A DNA stretch of 12,674 bases, taken from assembly GCF_042687825.1 (NCBI RefSeq), contig NZ_JBHUQE010000038.1, positions 1-12,674 on the forward strand, read 5' to 3'. Within the stretch, counting starts at the first letter, position 1. Every line of letters starts with the position of its first letter. A program made the translations under genes and the position numbers. Source of the DNA: Sedimentitalea sp042687825 (GTDB lineage Bacteria; Pseudomonadota; Alphaproteobacteria; Rhodobacterales; Rhodobacteraceae). Of this stretch, positions 1-8,477 are shown in pieces. Under the pieces are notes generated by a model. It saw nothing but the letters and a program-made list of their open reading frames with translations, made no database searches and was not told the origin of the DNA.

Positions 1-1
1 G

Positions 2-67
2 AAGCTGCTGGCCGAGCAGATGCCGGACCTGGCGGCGATGGAGGAATTGGGTTCAAAAAAGTGGTGA
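2..67 (+). CDS. C-terminal end of an unidentified plus-strand gene (partial)
   Basis: Twenty-one sense codons followed by TGA at 65-67, running in from beyond the left edge. The visible tail reads KLLAEQMPDLAAMEELG and then a short basic end, SKKW. Most of these codons end in G or C, like the real genes here, until the last few, which suggests a genuine coding end and not chance. The peptide is too short to assign to a family, and I do not recognise it. It converges on nasA, whose stop lies 157 bp further right on the opposite strand, so it is not part of the nitrate operon. The frame and composition make it plausible; the function is unknown. Confidence 0.5.
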   Translation, partial: KLLAEQMPDLAAMEELGSKKW

Positions 68-126
68 CGCCTGCCGCGAAGCGCGAGGCGGTCGCGCATC
101 TGAGGTCTCTGTTCGGGCTCTCGGAA

Positions 127-158
127 CGGCGGGCGTGCCGGATTGGCCTCGCCCGCCG
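127..158. terminator. Hairpin between convergent genes, possible bidirectional terminator
   Basis: A perfect 9-bp inverted repeat (CGGCGGGCG at 127-135, CGCCCGCCG at 150-158) with a 14-base centre that can add a GCC/GGC pairing. It lies between the plus-strand stop at 67 and the nasA stop at 225, where a terminator for both would be expected. Neither strand has a U-run directly after the stem, so it is not a textbook Rho-independent terminator. The rest of 68-224 contains nothing else I can support. Confidence 0.4.
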
Positions 159-224
159 GGACGGAAAAAGCGGCCTGGTCAAGGACCCGGCACACGCTGT
201 CGTCAACCACGGTTTCGGCGCGCT

Positions 225-2855
225 TCATCCCGCTGTCCGCGCCGGTTGTGCCGCGCGCAGCAAGGCGGCGATTTCCGGACGGCACGAGCCGCAATTGGTT
301 CCGGCCCCCAGCATCGCTCCGATCTCGTCCACACTGCCCGGGCGGCGGGTTTCGATCGCCGTGACGATGGTGTTGACGCCGACATCCAGACAGGAACACA
401 GGATCGGTCCCGGGTCCGTCGCCTGGGCGGAACGGCGGCCGGACAGGACATTGTCGGGCGTGGTTCCCGGCAGCCCGGCGAGATAATCGCGCATCACCGC
501 GACCGGGCGCGGCGAGACGAACAACGCCGCAACCAACCGCCCGTTTTCCGTCAGCGCGACCCGGGCGGTGCCCCGCGCGGTGTCGATGATCGATGCGATC
601 TCGGCCCGGTCATTTCCGAACAGCCGCCGCGCCTCGGCCTCCCAATCGGCAATGGCGGTTCGCCCGGCCAGTTCGGCGCGACAACCGGCGCGGGTGGTCG
701 CCAGCGCCCAATAGGCGCAATCAGGTGACAAATGCCCGACCGACACTGCGAACCCGTACCAGGTGGCGCGCATCCGCCGTATCGCGACGACGCCAGCCTT
801 GCTTTCGGGTTGTCCCGACAGCGGATCCGTAGCGGCATCGACCAGCGCGTCGATCCGGGCAGACGGCGCGGTCTGACCGGTCCAGTGCATCGGCGCAAAG
901 ACCTGGCCGCGCTGCACGCTGTCTGTCAGGCGGGCGCGCAGGATCGCCTGCCCCTGCGGGCTCTCCACCTCGACAAGATCGGCCGCCGATATGCCCAGCC
1001 CGGCAGCATCCTCGGGATGCAGATCCAGAAATGGTTCGGCCAGATGCGCAGAAAGCCGCGGGCTCAGCCCGGTGCGCGTCATCGTGTGCCACTGGTCGCG
1101 CACCCGCCCGGTATTCAGGCGAAACGGAAACCGGGCGGTGATCCGGGCCGCCGGGGGGCGCCAGGCAACCGGCACCAGCCGCGCCTTGCCATCGTCGTGA
1201 AAGAACTGCCCGTCACCAAAAAACCGCCCGCCCCGGCGCCCGGCGCTGACCGGCCACCGTGTCGGCGCAAGCCGGTCATAGGCCGTGCCGTCCAGCCCGG
1301 CCAGTTCGGATATGTCGAAATCGCGGCCGAAACCGCCGGCAAGACCGGACAGCGCGGCATGTTCGCGAAAAATCTCGACAGGCGCCTTATAGTCGAAATC
1401 CGCGGCCCAACCCATGCGGCGCCCGACTTCGGCCAGGATATCCCAGTCGGCGCGGGCCTGTCCGGGGGCCGGGCGTGCGGCACGCTGGCGGCTGATGGTG
1501 CGGTCGGAATTGCTGACCGTGCCGTCCTTTTCGGCCCAGGCGGCGGCGGGCAGCAGCACGTCGGCCAGCTGCGCCGTATCGGTGTTGGCGGTGATGTCGC
1601 TGACCACGGTAAACGCACAACCCGCAATGGCGTCCCGCACCGCGTCGGCATCCGGCATCGAGACGGCCGGGTTGGTGTGCACGATCCACAGTGCCTTGAT
1701 CCGCCCGTCCCCGGCCGCGCGGAACATGTCGACCGCCTTCAGGCCCGGCGCCTCGGGCAGCGCGCGCGCGCCCCAGAATTCGCGCAGGGCGGCGCGGTGT
1801 TCGGGATTTTCGATGTCCAGATGGCAGGCCAGCGTGTTGGCCATGCCGCCAACCTCGCGCCCGCCCATGGCATTGGGCTGCCCGGTCACGCTGAACGGTC
1901 CCATGCCCGGCCGGCCGATGCGACCGGTGGCCAGATGACAGTTCAGGATAGCATTGACCTTGTCGCTGCCGCTGGTCGACTGGTTGACCCCCTGGCTATA
2001 GATCGTGACGACCTTTTCGGTGCCGATCCACAGGCGGCAGAATTCTGCGATCTGCGCCTCGGTCAACCCGGTTGCGGCGATGCTGTCCTGCCGCGCGGTC
2101 TGCAGCGCCGCGCGATACCCCCGGGTGTGTTGCAGAAAGGCCGCGTCGGCGGCGCTGGCCCGGTCGATGTCGACCAGAAGCCGGTTGAACAGCGCAACAT
2201 CGCCGCCCGGTGCCAGCGCCAGATGCAGGTCTGCGCCGTCGCAACTGGCGGTGCGGCGCGGGTCGATCACCACGATCCGCGTGCCGCGCGCCTTTTTCGC
2301 GGCCAGCAGGCGCTGGTGCAATACCGGGTGACACCAGGCCAGGTTCGAGCCGACCAGAACCACCAGATCGGCGCCGTCGATATCCTCGTAGGTACCGGGC
2401 ACGGTATCGGTGCCAAAGGCGCGTTTGTGCCCGGCCACGGACGAGGCCATGCAAAGCCGCGAGTTGGTATCGATATTCGCCGAGCCGATAAATCCTTTCA
2501 TCAGCTTGTTGGCGACATAGTAATCCTCGGTCAGCAACTGGCCGGAAACGTAAAAACCGACACTGTCCGGGCCATGGTCGCGGATGGTCCGCGAAAACCG
2601 GTCCGCCACCAGTTGCAGCGCCCGGTCCCAGCCAGCAGGCCGACCGAAAACCCGCGGTTCGAGCAGCCGCTGATCATGCCCCAGGGTTTCAGCCAGCGCC
2701 GTGCCCTTGGAACACAGCCGGCCGCGATTGGCCGGGTGATCCGGATCGCCGGTTACATCCAGCCCGCCACGCCCGTTCGGGCGCAGCAGGACGCCGCACC
2801 CGACACCGCAATAGGGGCAGGTCGAGCGGATTCGGGGCTGACCATCCGCATCCAT
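225..2855 (-). CDS. nasA: Assimilatory nitrate reductase, catalytic subunit (molybdopterin, Fe-S)
   Basis: Reduces nitrate to nitrite in the cytoplasm, the first step of nitrate assimilation. The 876-residue product opens with a 4Fe-4S motif (C13, C16, C20, C48) and the Lys two residues later (K50) typical of the NapA/NasA/NarB branch. C135 in NSRLCMASSV is the expected molybdenum ligand. The long middle is the molybdopterin oxidoreductase fold, and the dinucleotide-binding domain starts near residue 580. The last 60 residues are a BFD-like 2Fe-2S domain (C820, C822, C855, C858). That extension fits NasA-type enzymes (about 870 residues) and not the shorter NarB. There is no signal peptide, which argues against periplasmic NapA. 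The ATG at 2855 shares one base with the nirD stop (TGATG). A GTG at 2858 is an alternative start; a GGAG lies 6 or 9 bases upstream of these two. Last gene of the operon. Confidence 0.95.
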   Translation of the reverse strand: MDADGQPRIRSTCPYCGVGCGVLLRPNGRGGLDVTGDPDHPANRGRLCSKGTALAETLGHDQRLLEPRVFGRPAGWDRALQLVADRFSRTIRDHGPDSVGFYVSGQLLTEDYYVANKLMKGFIGSANIDTNSRLCMASSVAGHKRAFGTDTVPGTYEDIDGADLVVLVGSNLAWCHPVLHQRLLAAKKARGTRIVVIDPRRTASCDGADLHLALAPGGDVALFNRLLVDIDRASAADAAFLQHTRGYRAALQTARQDSIAATGLTEAQIAEFCRLWIGTEKVVTIYSQGVNQSTSGSDKVNAILNCHLATGRIGRPGMGPFSVTGQPNAMGGREVGGMANTLACHLDIENPEHRAALREFWGARALPEAPGLKAVDMFRAAGDGRIKALWIVHTNPAVSMPDADAVRDAIAGCAFTVVSDITANTDTAQLADVLLPAAAWAEKDGTVSNSDRTISRQRAARPAPGQARADWDILAEVGRRMGWAADFDYKAPVEIFREHAALSGLAGGFGRDFDISELAGLDGTAYDRLAPTRWPVSAGRRGGRFFGDGQFFHDDGKARLVPVAWRPPAARITARFPFRLNTGRVRDQWHTMTRTGLSPRLSAHLAEPFLDLHPEDAAGLGISAADLVEVESPQGQAILRARLTDSVQRGQVFAPMHWTGQTAPSARIDALVDAATDPLSGQPESKAGVVAIRRMRATWYGFAVSVGHLSPDCAYWALATTRAGCRAELAGRTAIADWEAEARRLFGNDRAEIASIIDTARGTARVALTENGRLVAALFVSPRPVAVMRDYLAGLPGTTPDNVLSGRRSAQATDPGPILCSCLDVGVNTIVTAIETRRPGSVDEIGAMLGAGTNCGSCRPEIAALLRAAQPARTAG

Positions 2856-3184
2856 CACGCCGCGCTCCGCTTGCGCACTGCGGCCGCGTTCAGCAGAATG
2901 CGCGCCCCGTCCAGCCGCACGGGATAGGTGGCGATGCGGGCATCCTCGCCCAGCGCCTCGCCGGTATTCAGATCGAAGACCCAGTTATGCAGGGGGCAGG
3001 TCACCTTTTGCCCGTGCACGATGCCTTCGCTAAGCGGCCCGCCCTTGTGCGGACAGCTGTTCGCGGCAGCAAAGATCTCGGCCTTGGCGGTGCGAAACAG
3101 GGCGATGCAGCCCAGCGGCGTTTTTACCACCCGCGCGCCCCGTTCGGGGATTTCGTCGATATGTCCAATGTCGATCCAGCTCAT
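2855..3184 (-). CDS. nirD: Nitrite reductase small subunit, Rieske-type ferredoxin
   Basis: A 109-residue single-domain protein of the NirD family, the small partner of NADH-dependent assimilatory nitrite reductase. It keeps all four Rieske 2Fe-2S ligands: C44 and H46 in CPHKGG, C63 and H66 in CPLHNW. Some NirD proteins, such as the enteric type, have lost these ligands, so this one should carry a cluster, like Paracoccus NasG, which passes electrons to the nitrate reductase. That role is inferred here. It sits between nirB and nasA: its ATG overlaps the nirB stop in an ATGA, and its own TGA touches the nasA start. This arrangement suggests translational coupling and roughly matched amounts of the three proteins. 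Confidence 0.95.
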   Translation of the reverse strand: MSWIDIGHIDEIPERGARVVKTPLGCIALFRTAKAEIFAAANSCPHKGGPLSEGIVHGQKVTCPLHNWVFDLNTGEALGEDARIATYPVRLDGARILLNAAAVRKRSAA

Positions 3185-5613
3185 TCGGCGGCCTCCAGGG
3201 TCAGGTCGGCAAGGGGGGCGTAACTTTCTGCCTGCTGCTGGGCATGCTCGGCCCAGGGGTCCTTGCGATAGATGGTCTGCGACAGTTCAAAGGCCTCGAC
3301 CAGGCGATTGCGTTCCACCGGATCCTCGATCCGCTGTTTCACCCAGTCCAGACCCACCTTGGCGAGCCACTTATAGGGCCGGTCGAGATATTTGGCGTTC
3401 TCGCGATAGAGCTGGATGAATGCGACCGTGACGGCGATGGCCTCGGCCTCGGTGGCGACATCCAGCAACCGCTCGGTCTCTTTCACATCCATGCCGGCGG
3501 CACCGCCGACACTGATCTGATAGCCGCTGTCGACACAGACGATGCCGACATCCTTGCAGGTGGCCTCGGCGCAGTTGCGTGGGCAACCCGACACCGCCAG
3601 CTTGACCTTGTGCGGCGTCCAGGACCCCCACAGGGTTTTTTCCAGCTTGACCCCCAGACCGGTACTGTCCTGGGTTCCAAAGCGGCAATGATCCGTCCCG
3701 ACACAGGTCTTTACCGTGCGCAGCCCCTTGGAATAGGCATGCCCCGAAACCAGGCCGGCGGCATTGAGATCGGACCAGATGTCCGGCAGATCCGCGCCTT
3801 TGACGCCCAACAGGTCGATGCGCTGACCACCGGTGACCTTGACCGTGGTTACGTTGTATTTCTCGGCGGCATCGGCAATGGCGCGCAACTCGCGGGCGTT
3901 GGTCAGCCCGCCCCACATGCGCGGCACCACCGAAAAGCTGCCATCCTTCTGGATGTTGGCGTGTTTGCGTTCATTGACGAACCGGCTTTGCGGATCGTCC
4001 CGGTATTCCAGCGGCCAGTCGGCCAGCAGATAGAAATTTACCGGTGGGCGGCAGACATGACAGCCATTGGGCGTTTTCCAGCCCAGTTCCTGCCAGACCG
4101 CCGGCTGCGATTTCAGCGCCTTGCTCTTGATCAGCCGGCGCAGGTCCTCGTGGGTAAGATCGGTGCAGCCGCAGACCGGCTGCGCCGCCGGGGCGGCATA
4201 GTCGTCACCCAAAGTCTGTTCCAGCAACTGTTCCACCAGTCCGGTGCAGGTGCCGCACGAGGCGCTGGCCTTGGTGCATCCGCGAATCGCGCCCAGATCG
4301 GTCGCGCCATCGTGAATGGCCTGAACGATGGTGGCCTTGCTGACGCCGTTACAGCCACAGATCTCCGCATCAGGCGGCAAGGCTGCAACGGCTGAGAGAG
4401 GGTCCGCCTGGTCCGCCCCCTGAAAGCCGGGGCCAAAGATCAGCATGTCACGCATCGGATCGATGTCGGTGCCATCCCGGATCAGTCCAAAGAACCAACT
4501 GCCATTGGCGGTATCGCCATACATCACCGCGCCCACCAGCCGGTCGCCCTCGATCACCAGACGCTTGTAGACCCCCCTGGCCGGATCGCGGAAAACGATA
4601 TCCTCGCGCCCCGGCCCGTCGGCGAAATCGCCGGCCGAGAACAGATCGCACCCGGTCACCTTGAGCTTGGTGGACATTTCCTTGGGAACAAAGGCTGCGG
4701 GTTCCCCCAGCAAAGAGGCCGCGACCACCTTGGCCTGATCGTATAGCGGCGCCACCAGACCGAAAAGCTGGCCGTCGAATTCCACGCATTCGCCCACCGC
4801 ATAAACATCCGGGTCAGAGGTCTGCATCTGGGCATCGACTTCGATCCCGCGCGCCACCTCTAGGGCGGCATCGGTGGCCAGCCGGGTCTCGGGTCGGATC
4901 CCCACGGCCATGACCACCAGATCGGCGCCCAGCGTTTCGCCGCTTTCCAGTAACACCGCCTCGGCGCGTTCTTTGCCGAGAATGGCGGCCGTGGCGGCCT
5001 GGGTCATGACGGTGATGCCGCGCCGTTCCAGATCCTTGCGCAGCAGATATCCCGCCGCCTCGTCCAGCTGACGCTCCATCAGATGTCCGGTCAGGTGCAG
5101 CACCGTCACCTGCATGCCGCGCTGCGCCAGACCAGCGGCGGCCTCAAGCCCCAGCAATCCGCCCCCGATGACCACCGCCTGACCGCCGGCCTGGGCGGCC
5201 CGGATCATGGCATTGGTGTCGTCGAGATCGCGATAGGTGATCACGCCGGGCAGGTCCTTGCCCTGCACCGGAATGATAAACGGCGCCGACCCGGTGGCGA
5301 TCAGCAGCTTGTCATAGGGCACCGGGCCGTTCTGCCCGGTCACCACCTTGCGTTGACGGTCGATCTTGACCACATGTTCGCCGAAACGGCAGGTGATGCC
5401 GTTCTCGGCATACCAGGCGTCGTCGTGCGTAACGATGTCCTCATAGGTCTTGTCGCCCGACAGCACCGGCGACAGCATGATGCGGTTGTAGTTGCCGCGC
5501 GGTTCGGCGTTGAAAAGGGTGATGTCATAGGCGTCGGGATCGGTCTCGATCAGCTCTTCGATCACCCGGCCCGAGGCCATGCCCGCACCGATAATTACCA
5601 GTTTCTGTGTCAT
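3181..5613 (-). CDS. nirB: NADH-dependent assimilatory nitrite reductase, large subunit
   Basis: Six-electron reduction of nitrite to ammonium in the cytoplasm. The 810 residues show, in order: an FAD-binding GAGMAS motif (9-14); an NAD(P)H-binding GGGLLGLEAA motif (150-159); a BFD-like 2Fe-2S site (C419, C421, C453, C456); a second Cys-rich segment (C481, C483, C518, C521); the sulfite/nitrite reductase ferredoxin-like half-domain; and the 4Fe-4S/siroheme ligands (C637, C643, C677, C681, in CVGTDHC and SGCPRNC). Length and order match NirB/NasB. I chose the ATG at 5613 because GGAG lies 8 bases upstream of it. A GTG at 5622, overlapping the upstream stop as GTGA, would add three residues but has no properly spaced ribosome site. 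The FAD module probably oxidises NADH for nitrate reduction as well, since no other flavoprotein is encoded here. Confidence 0.96.
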   Translation of the reverse strand: MTQKLVIIGAGMASGRVIEELIETDPDAYDITLFNAEPRGNYNRIMLSPVLSGDKTYEDIVTHDDAWYAENGITCRFGEHVVKIDRQRKVVTGQNGPVPYDKLLIATGSAPFIIPVQGKDLPGVITYRDLDDTNAMIRAAQAGGQAVVIGGGLLGLEAAAGLAQRGMQVTVLHLTGHLMERQLDEAAGYLLRKDLERRGITVMTQAATAAILGKERAEAVLLESGETLGADLVVMAVGIRPETRLATDAALEVARGIEVDAQMQTSDPDVYAVGECVEFDGQLFGLVAPLYDQAKVVAASLLGEPAAFVPKEMSTKLKVTGCDLFSAGDFADGPGREDIVFRDPARGVYKRLVIEGDRLVGAVMYGDTANGSWFFGLIRDGTDIDPMRDMLIFGPGFQGADQADPLSAVAALPPDAEICGCNGVSKATIVQAIHDGATDLGAIRGCTKASASCGTCTGLVEQLLEQTLGDDYAAPAAQPVCGCTDLTHEDLRRLIKSKALKSQPAVWQELGWKTPNGCHVCRPPVNFYLLADWPLEYRDDPQSRFVNERKHANIQKDGSFSVVPRMWGGLTNARELRAIADAAEKYNVTTVKVTGGQRIDLLGVKGADLPDIWSDLNAAGLVSGHAYSKGLRTVKTCVGTDHCRFGTQDSTGLGVKLEKTLWGSWTPHKVKLAVSGCPRNCAEATCKDVGIVCVDSGYQISVGGAAGMDVKETERLLDVATEAEAIAVTVAFIQLYRENAKYLDRPYKWLAKVGLDWVKQRIEDPVERNRLVEAFELSQTIYRKDPWAEHAQQQAESYAPLADLTLEAAE

Positions 5614-5618
5614 GACTT

Positions 5619-7304
5619 TCACTCCGCCGCGATCGTGCTGGACGATGCGGATTTGGGTTTGGGTTTCGCGCCGTGCTCGTATTCCTGCAGGAAATCCAGA
5701 ACTTCCTGGCGATAGTCGTAGTAAGAGGGGTGTTCGAGCAGCGCCTTGCGGGTTCGGGGACGGGGCAGATCGACCTCTGTGATCTTGCCGATCGTGGCCC
5801 GCGGCCCGTTGGTCATCATCACCACGCGGTCGGCCAACAGGATGGCTTCGTCGACATCATGCGTGACGCAGATCGCCGTCACCTTGGTGCGCGACCAGAC
5901 TTCCATCAGAACTTCCTGCAGCTCCCAGCGGGTCAGGCTGTCCAGCATGCCGAACGGTTCGTCCAACAGCAGCAGTTTGGGCGACAACGCAAAGGCGCGG
6001 GCGATACCGACGCGCTGACGCATGCCGTTGGACAGATCCGCCGCGGATTTGTCCATGGCATCGCCCAGGCCGACCCGTTCCAGATAGTATTCCACCACGT
6101 CCTGCCGTTCGGTCTGCGACGCGCGCGGATAGACCTTGTCGACGCCGATGGCCACGTTCTGCTTGGCGGTGAGCCAGGGAAACAGGTTGGGCGACTGAAA
6201 CACCACGGCACGTTCCGGATCGGCGCCCAGAATGTGCCTGCGGTCCAGTACCACAGTGCCCTTGGATATCTCGTTGAGACCCGCCGCCATGGTCAGAACC
6301 GTCGATTTGCCACAGCCGGAGTGACCGATCAGCGAGATGAACTCGCCGCGATTGATCTTGAGGTTGAAATCCTCGACCACGGTCAGCGGCCCCTTGGGGG
6401 TGGGATAGACCTTGTGCAACTGCGAGAATTCGAGAAAACGCTGGTCGACAAGCCCCTTGCGCGCCTCGCTGACCGCACTGGGAAGGCCATGGACCGGCGT
6501 CACATCCGGCAGCTGCCGGGTGCCCTGGACCTTGGACTCGATGCCCACATCCATCAGGTAACCGGTGATCTCGGCGCGCAGGCGCTTGAAAACCGCATCG
6601 CCGTTCAGCCCGGCGCGGTCGCGCGGACGCGGCATCGTGACCGAAAACTGCTTGCCCAGCGTGCCATCGGGCCTGAGCGCGATGATCCGGTCGGCCAGAA
6701 TGATCGCCTCGTCCACGTCATTGGTGATCAGAACGCAGGTCTTCTTGTCCCTCTCCCAGATCTGTTCGATCTCGTCGGCCAGATTGGCCCGTGTCAGCGC
6801 ATCCAGCGCCGACAAGGGTTCGTCCAGCAGCAGCATCCGCGGGTTCATCGCCAGAGCACGCGCGACATTGACTCGCTGACGCATGCCGCCCGACAATTCG
6901 GCCGGACGGCGGGTTGCGGCATGGGTCAGTCCCACCATCTCGACATAATGGGCAACCCGATCGGCCTTTTTCTGGCGCGACAGGCCGGGATCGACCGTCT
7001 CTACGGCCAGCCCGACATTGCCGGCAACCGTCAGCCAGGGCATCAGCGAATAGTTCTGAAAGATCACGCCGCGTTCCGGCCCCGGGCCGGTGACGGGCTT
7101 GCCCTCGAAACTGACCTTGCCTTGGGTCGGATGATCAAGACCGGCCATCAGGTTGATCAGCGTGGTCTTGCCGGTGCCCGAGAACCCGAGGATCACCAGG
7201 AATTCGCCCTCGCGGACATCCAGGTCGATGTTCTTTAAAACGGATGTCGCCTGGGTGCCCTGGCCAAAGCCCTTGGATACGTTTTCAAATTTCAGGATAG
7301 CCAT
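5619..7304 (-). CDS. nrtC: Nitrate ABC transporter ATPase, two ABC domains fused in one chain (NrtC/NrtD type)
   Basis: Powers nitrate uptake from the cytoplasmic face of NrtB. The 561 residues hold two complete ABC domains. Domain 1 has Walker A GFSGTGKTT (40-48), Q83, signature LSGGM (137-141), Walker B ending LLLDEP (158-163), and ITNDVDEA, where the H-loop residue is N195. Domain 2 has GHSGCGKST (327-335), Q370, signature LSNGM (424-428), LLLLDEP (444-450) and a normal H482 in VTHDVDEA. In cyanobacteria these are separate NrtC and NrtD proteins, and NrtC carries an NrtA-like tail; here that tail is absent and the two ATPases are joined by a linker of roughly 70-80 residues. The last ~20 residues are rich in Lys, Pro, Ser and Ala. 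The start lies 4 bases after the nrtB stop, with GGTGA overlapping that stop as ribosome site. Taurine or bicarbonate transport is much less likely given the neighbours. Confidence 0.93.
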   Translation of the reverse strand: MAILKFENVSKGFGQGTQATSVLKNIDLDVREGEFLVILGFSGTGKTTLINLMAGLDHPTQGKVSFEGKPVTGPGPERGVIFQNYSLMPWLTVAGNVGLAVETVDPGLSRQKKADRVAHYVEMVGLTHAATRRPAELSGGMRQRVNVARALAMNPRMLLLDEPLSALDALTRANLADEIEQIWERDKKTCVLITNDVDEAIILADRIIALRPDGTLGKQFSVTMPRPRDRAGLNGDAVFKRLRAEITGYLMDVGIESKVQGTRQLPDVTPVHGLPSAVSEARKGLVDQRFLEFSQLHKVYPTPKGPLTVVEDFNLKINRGEFISLIGHSGCGKSTVLTMAAGLNEISKGTVVLDRRHILGADPERAVVFQSPNLFPWLTAKQNVAIGVDKVYPRASQTERQDVVEYYLERVGLGDAMDKSAADLSNGMRQRVGIARAFALSPKLLLLDEPFGMLDSLTRWELQEVLMEVWSRTKVTAICVTHDVDEAILLADRVVMMTNGPRATIGKITEVDLPRPRTRKALLEHPSYYDYRQEVLDFLQEYEHGAKPKPKSASSSTIAAE

Positions 7305-7308
7305 GGGA

Positions 7309-8391
7309 TCACCGATTGTTGGAGAAGGTGAACAGCGACTGCAGCGCGTACATCACGCGATCCAGCAGAAAGCCGATGATGCCGATGGTGAACACCGCGA
7401 CCATGATCCGGGCCAGGCTGGAGGACGAGCCGTTCTGGAACTCGTCCCAGACGAATTTGCCCAGGCCCGGGTTCTGGGCCAGCATCTCGGCGGCGATCAG
7501 CACCATCCAGCCGACGCCCAGCGACAGGCGCAGCCCGGTAAAGATCAGCGGCAGGGCCGAGGGCAGGACCAGCTTGGTGATCTTGGTCCAGGTGTTCATC
7601 TTCAGCACCTTGGACACGTTGACCAGATCGCGGTCGATCGAGGCCACGCCCAGCGCCGTGTTGATCAGCGTTGGCCATAGCGAACACAGCGTCACGGTGA
7701 TCGCCGAAATCAGAAAACTCTTGGCAAAAAAACCATCATTGGTGGCATAAACCGCCGAGACCACAATGGTCACAATGGGCAGCCAGGCCAGCGGCGAGAC
7801 CGGTTTGAAAATCTGGATCAGCGGGTTCAGCGCGGCATTGGCCGTCGGCGACAGACCCGCCATGATGCCCAGCGGCACCGCCACCGCCGAGGCGATCAGA
7901 AAGCCGAAGAACACGGTTGTGATCGAGGTGCCGATCTGTTGGTAAAAAGACGGCGCCCCGGTATAGGCGATGCTTTTGACCTGATCCGGCTTGCCTGCGG
8001 CGATCAGCTTTTGATTGCGCTTTTCGACCATGGTCTCGAACTTGGCCTGTTTGGCGGCCTTGGCCTGGGCATCGGCGTGCAGATTGCCCAGTTCATGCCA
8101 GACCTGTGCCGGTCCGGGCACCGCCCCCAGCGAGGTCTGAATCCGGGGCGCCAAGGTCGACCACAGCAGCAGAAAGGCGCAGACTGCCAGGAGCGGCACC
8201 GCCAGCAACCGCCAGACCTCTTTGAGCTGCGCGGCCGGGTTGTCGCCGGCCGCCGCCCTGAGAACAGGTGTCAGCCAGCCCAGGCCCAGCGGCTGGAACC
8301 ATTTGTCAGCGGTGTTGATTCGGGTGAACAGCCGGGCGCGCCGGGCCTGTCTGTCAGCGGTTTCAGAAAAATTCGGTTCGGCGGTCGTCAT
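7309..8391 (-). CDS. nrtB: Nitrate ABC transporter permease
   Basis: Inner-membrane channel subunit for nitrate import. The 360-residue product has an N-terminal cytoplasmic stretch of about 60 residues, a first hydrophobic helix at about 61-81, then a BPD-type permease domain with helices from about 153 onward (for example TTVFFGFLIASAVAVPLGI at 158-176). The EAA-like coupling loop lies near 259-280 and ends in LPSALP. Typical NrtB proteins are about 280-300 residues; the excess is the N-terminal region plus a polar segment (about 84-152) rich in Ala, Lys and Gln between the first two membrane segments. The ATG at 8391 has AAAGGA about 7 bases upstream. The gene follows nrtA by 86 bp and precedes the ATPase gene by 4 bp. 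Confidence 0.94.
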   Translation of the reverse strand: MTTAEPNFSETADRQARRARLFTRINTADKWFQPLGLGWLTPVLRAAAGDNPAAQLKEVWRLLAVPLLAVCAFLLLWSTLAPRIQTSLGAVPGPAQVWHELGNLHADAQAKAAKQAKFETMVEKRNQKLIAAGKPDQVKSIAYTGAPSFYQQIGTSITTVFFGFLIASAVAVPLGIMAGLSPTANAALNPLIQIFKPVSPLAWLPIVTIVVSAVYATNDGFFAKSFLISAITVTLCSLWPTLINTALGVASIDRDLVNVSKVLKMNTWTKITKLVLPSALPLIFTGLRLSLGVGWMVLIAAEMLAQNPGLGKFVWDEFQNGSSSSLARIMVAVFTIGIIGFLLDRVMYALQSLFTFSNNR

Positions 8392-8454
8392 GGTATTTCC
8401 TTTTGGCGATCAGTGCGAAACGCAGGAGAGAGATGAGGCCGGCGGGCCGGGATG

Positions 8455-8475
8455 CAGCCCACCGCAAAGGGGCCG
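8455..8475 (-). repeat. Small stem-loop just after the nrtA stop
   Basis: On the nrtA-sense strand, CGGCCC (8470-8475) can pair with GGGCTG (8455-8460), six pairs including one G-U, around a 9-base loop. It begins two bases after the nrtA stop, in the 86-bp nrtA-nrtB gap. No U-run follows. Stem-loops in this position often protect the upstream binding-protein mRNA so that more of it is made than of the permease; that role is inferred. The rest of the gap holds only the nrtB ribosome site. Confidence 0.3.
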
Positions 8476-8477
8476 TG

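Noticed and set aside
1..228. Minus-strand frame starting with an ATGA overlap at the nasA stop and open to the window edge
   Set aside because: The overlap resembles the other operon junctions, but the translation is Arg/Pro-rich without a recognisable domain and it would overlap the plus-strand coding tail at 2-67 and the hairpin at 127-158.
732..2927. 731-codon open frame on the plus strand opposite nasA
   Set aside because: It is the antisense shadow of nasA and the end of nirD: high-GC genes with G/C at third positions leave long open frames on the other strand. The translation has no recognisable domain and is rich in Arg, Gly, Pro and Gln.
5673..7238. 521-codon open frame on the plus strand opposite the double ATPase gene
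   Set aside because: Antisense shadow of a gene with unmistakable ABC motifs in the other strand; the translation is Gln/His/Arg-rich with no family features.
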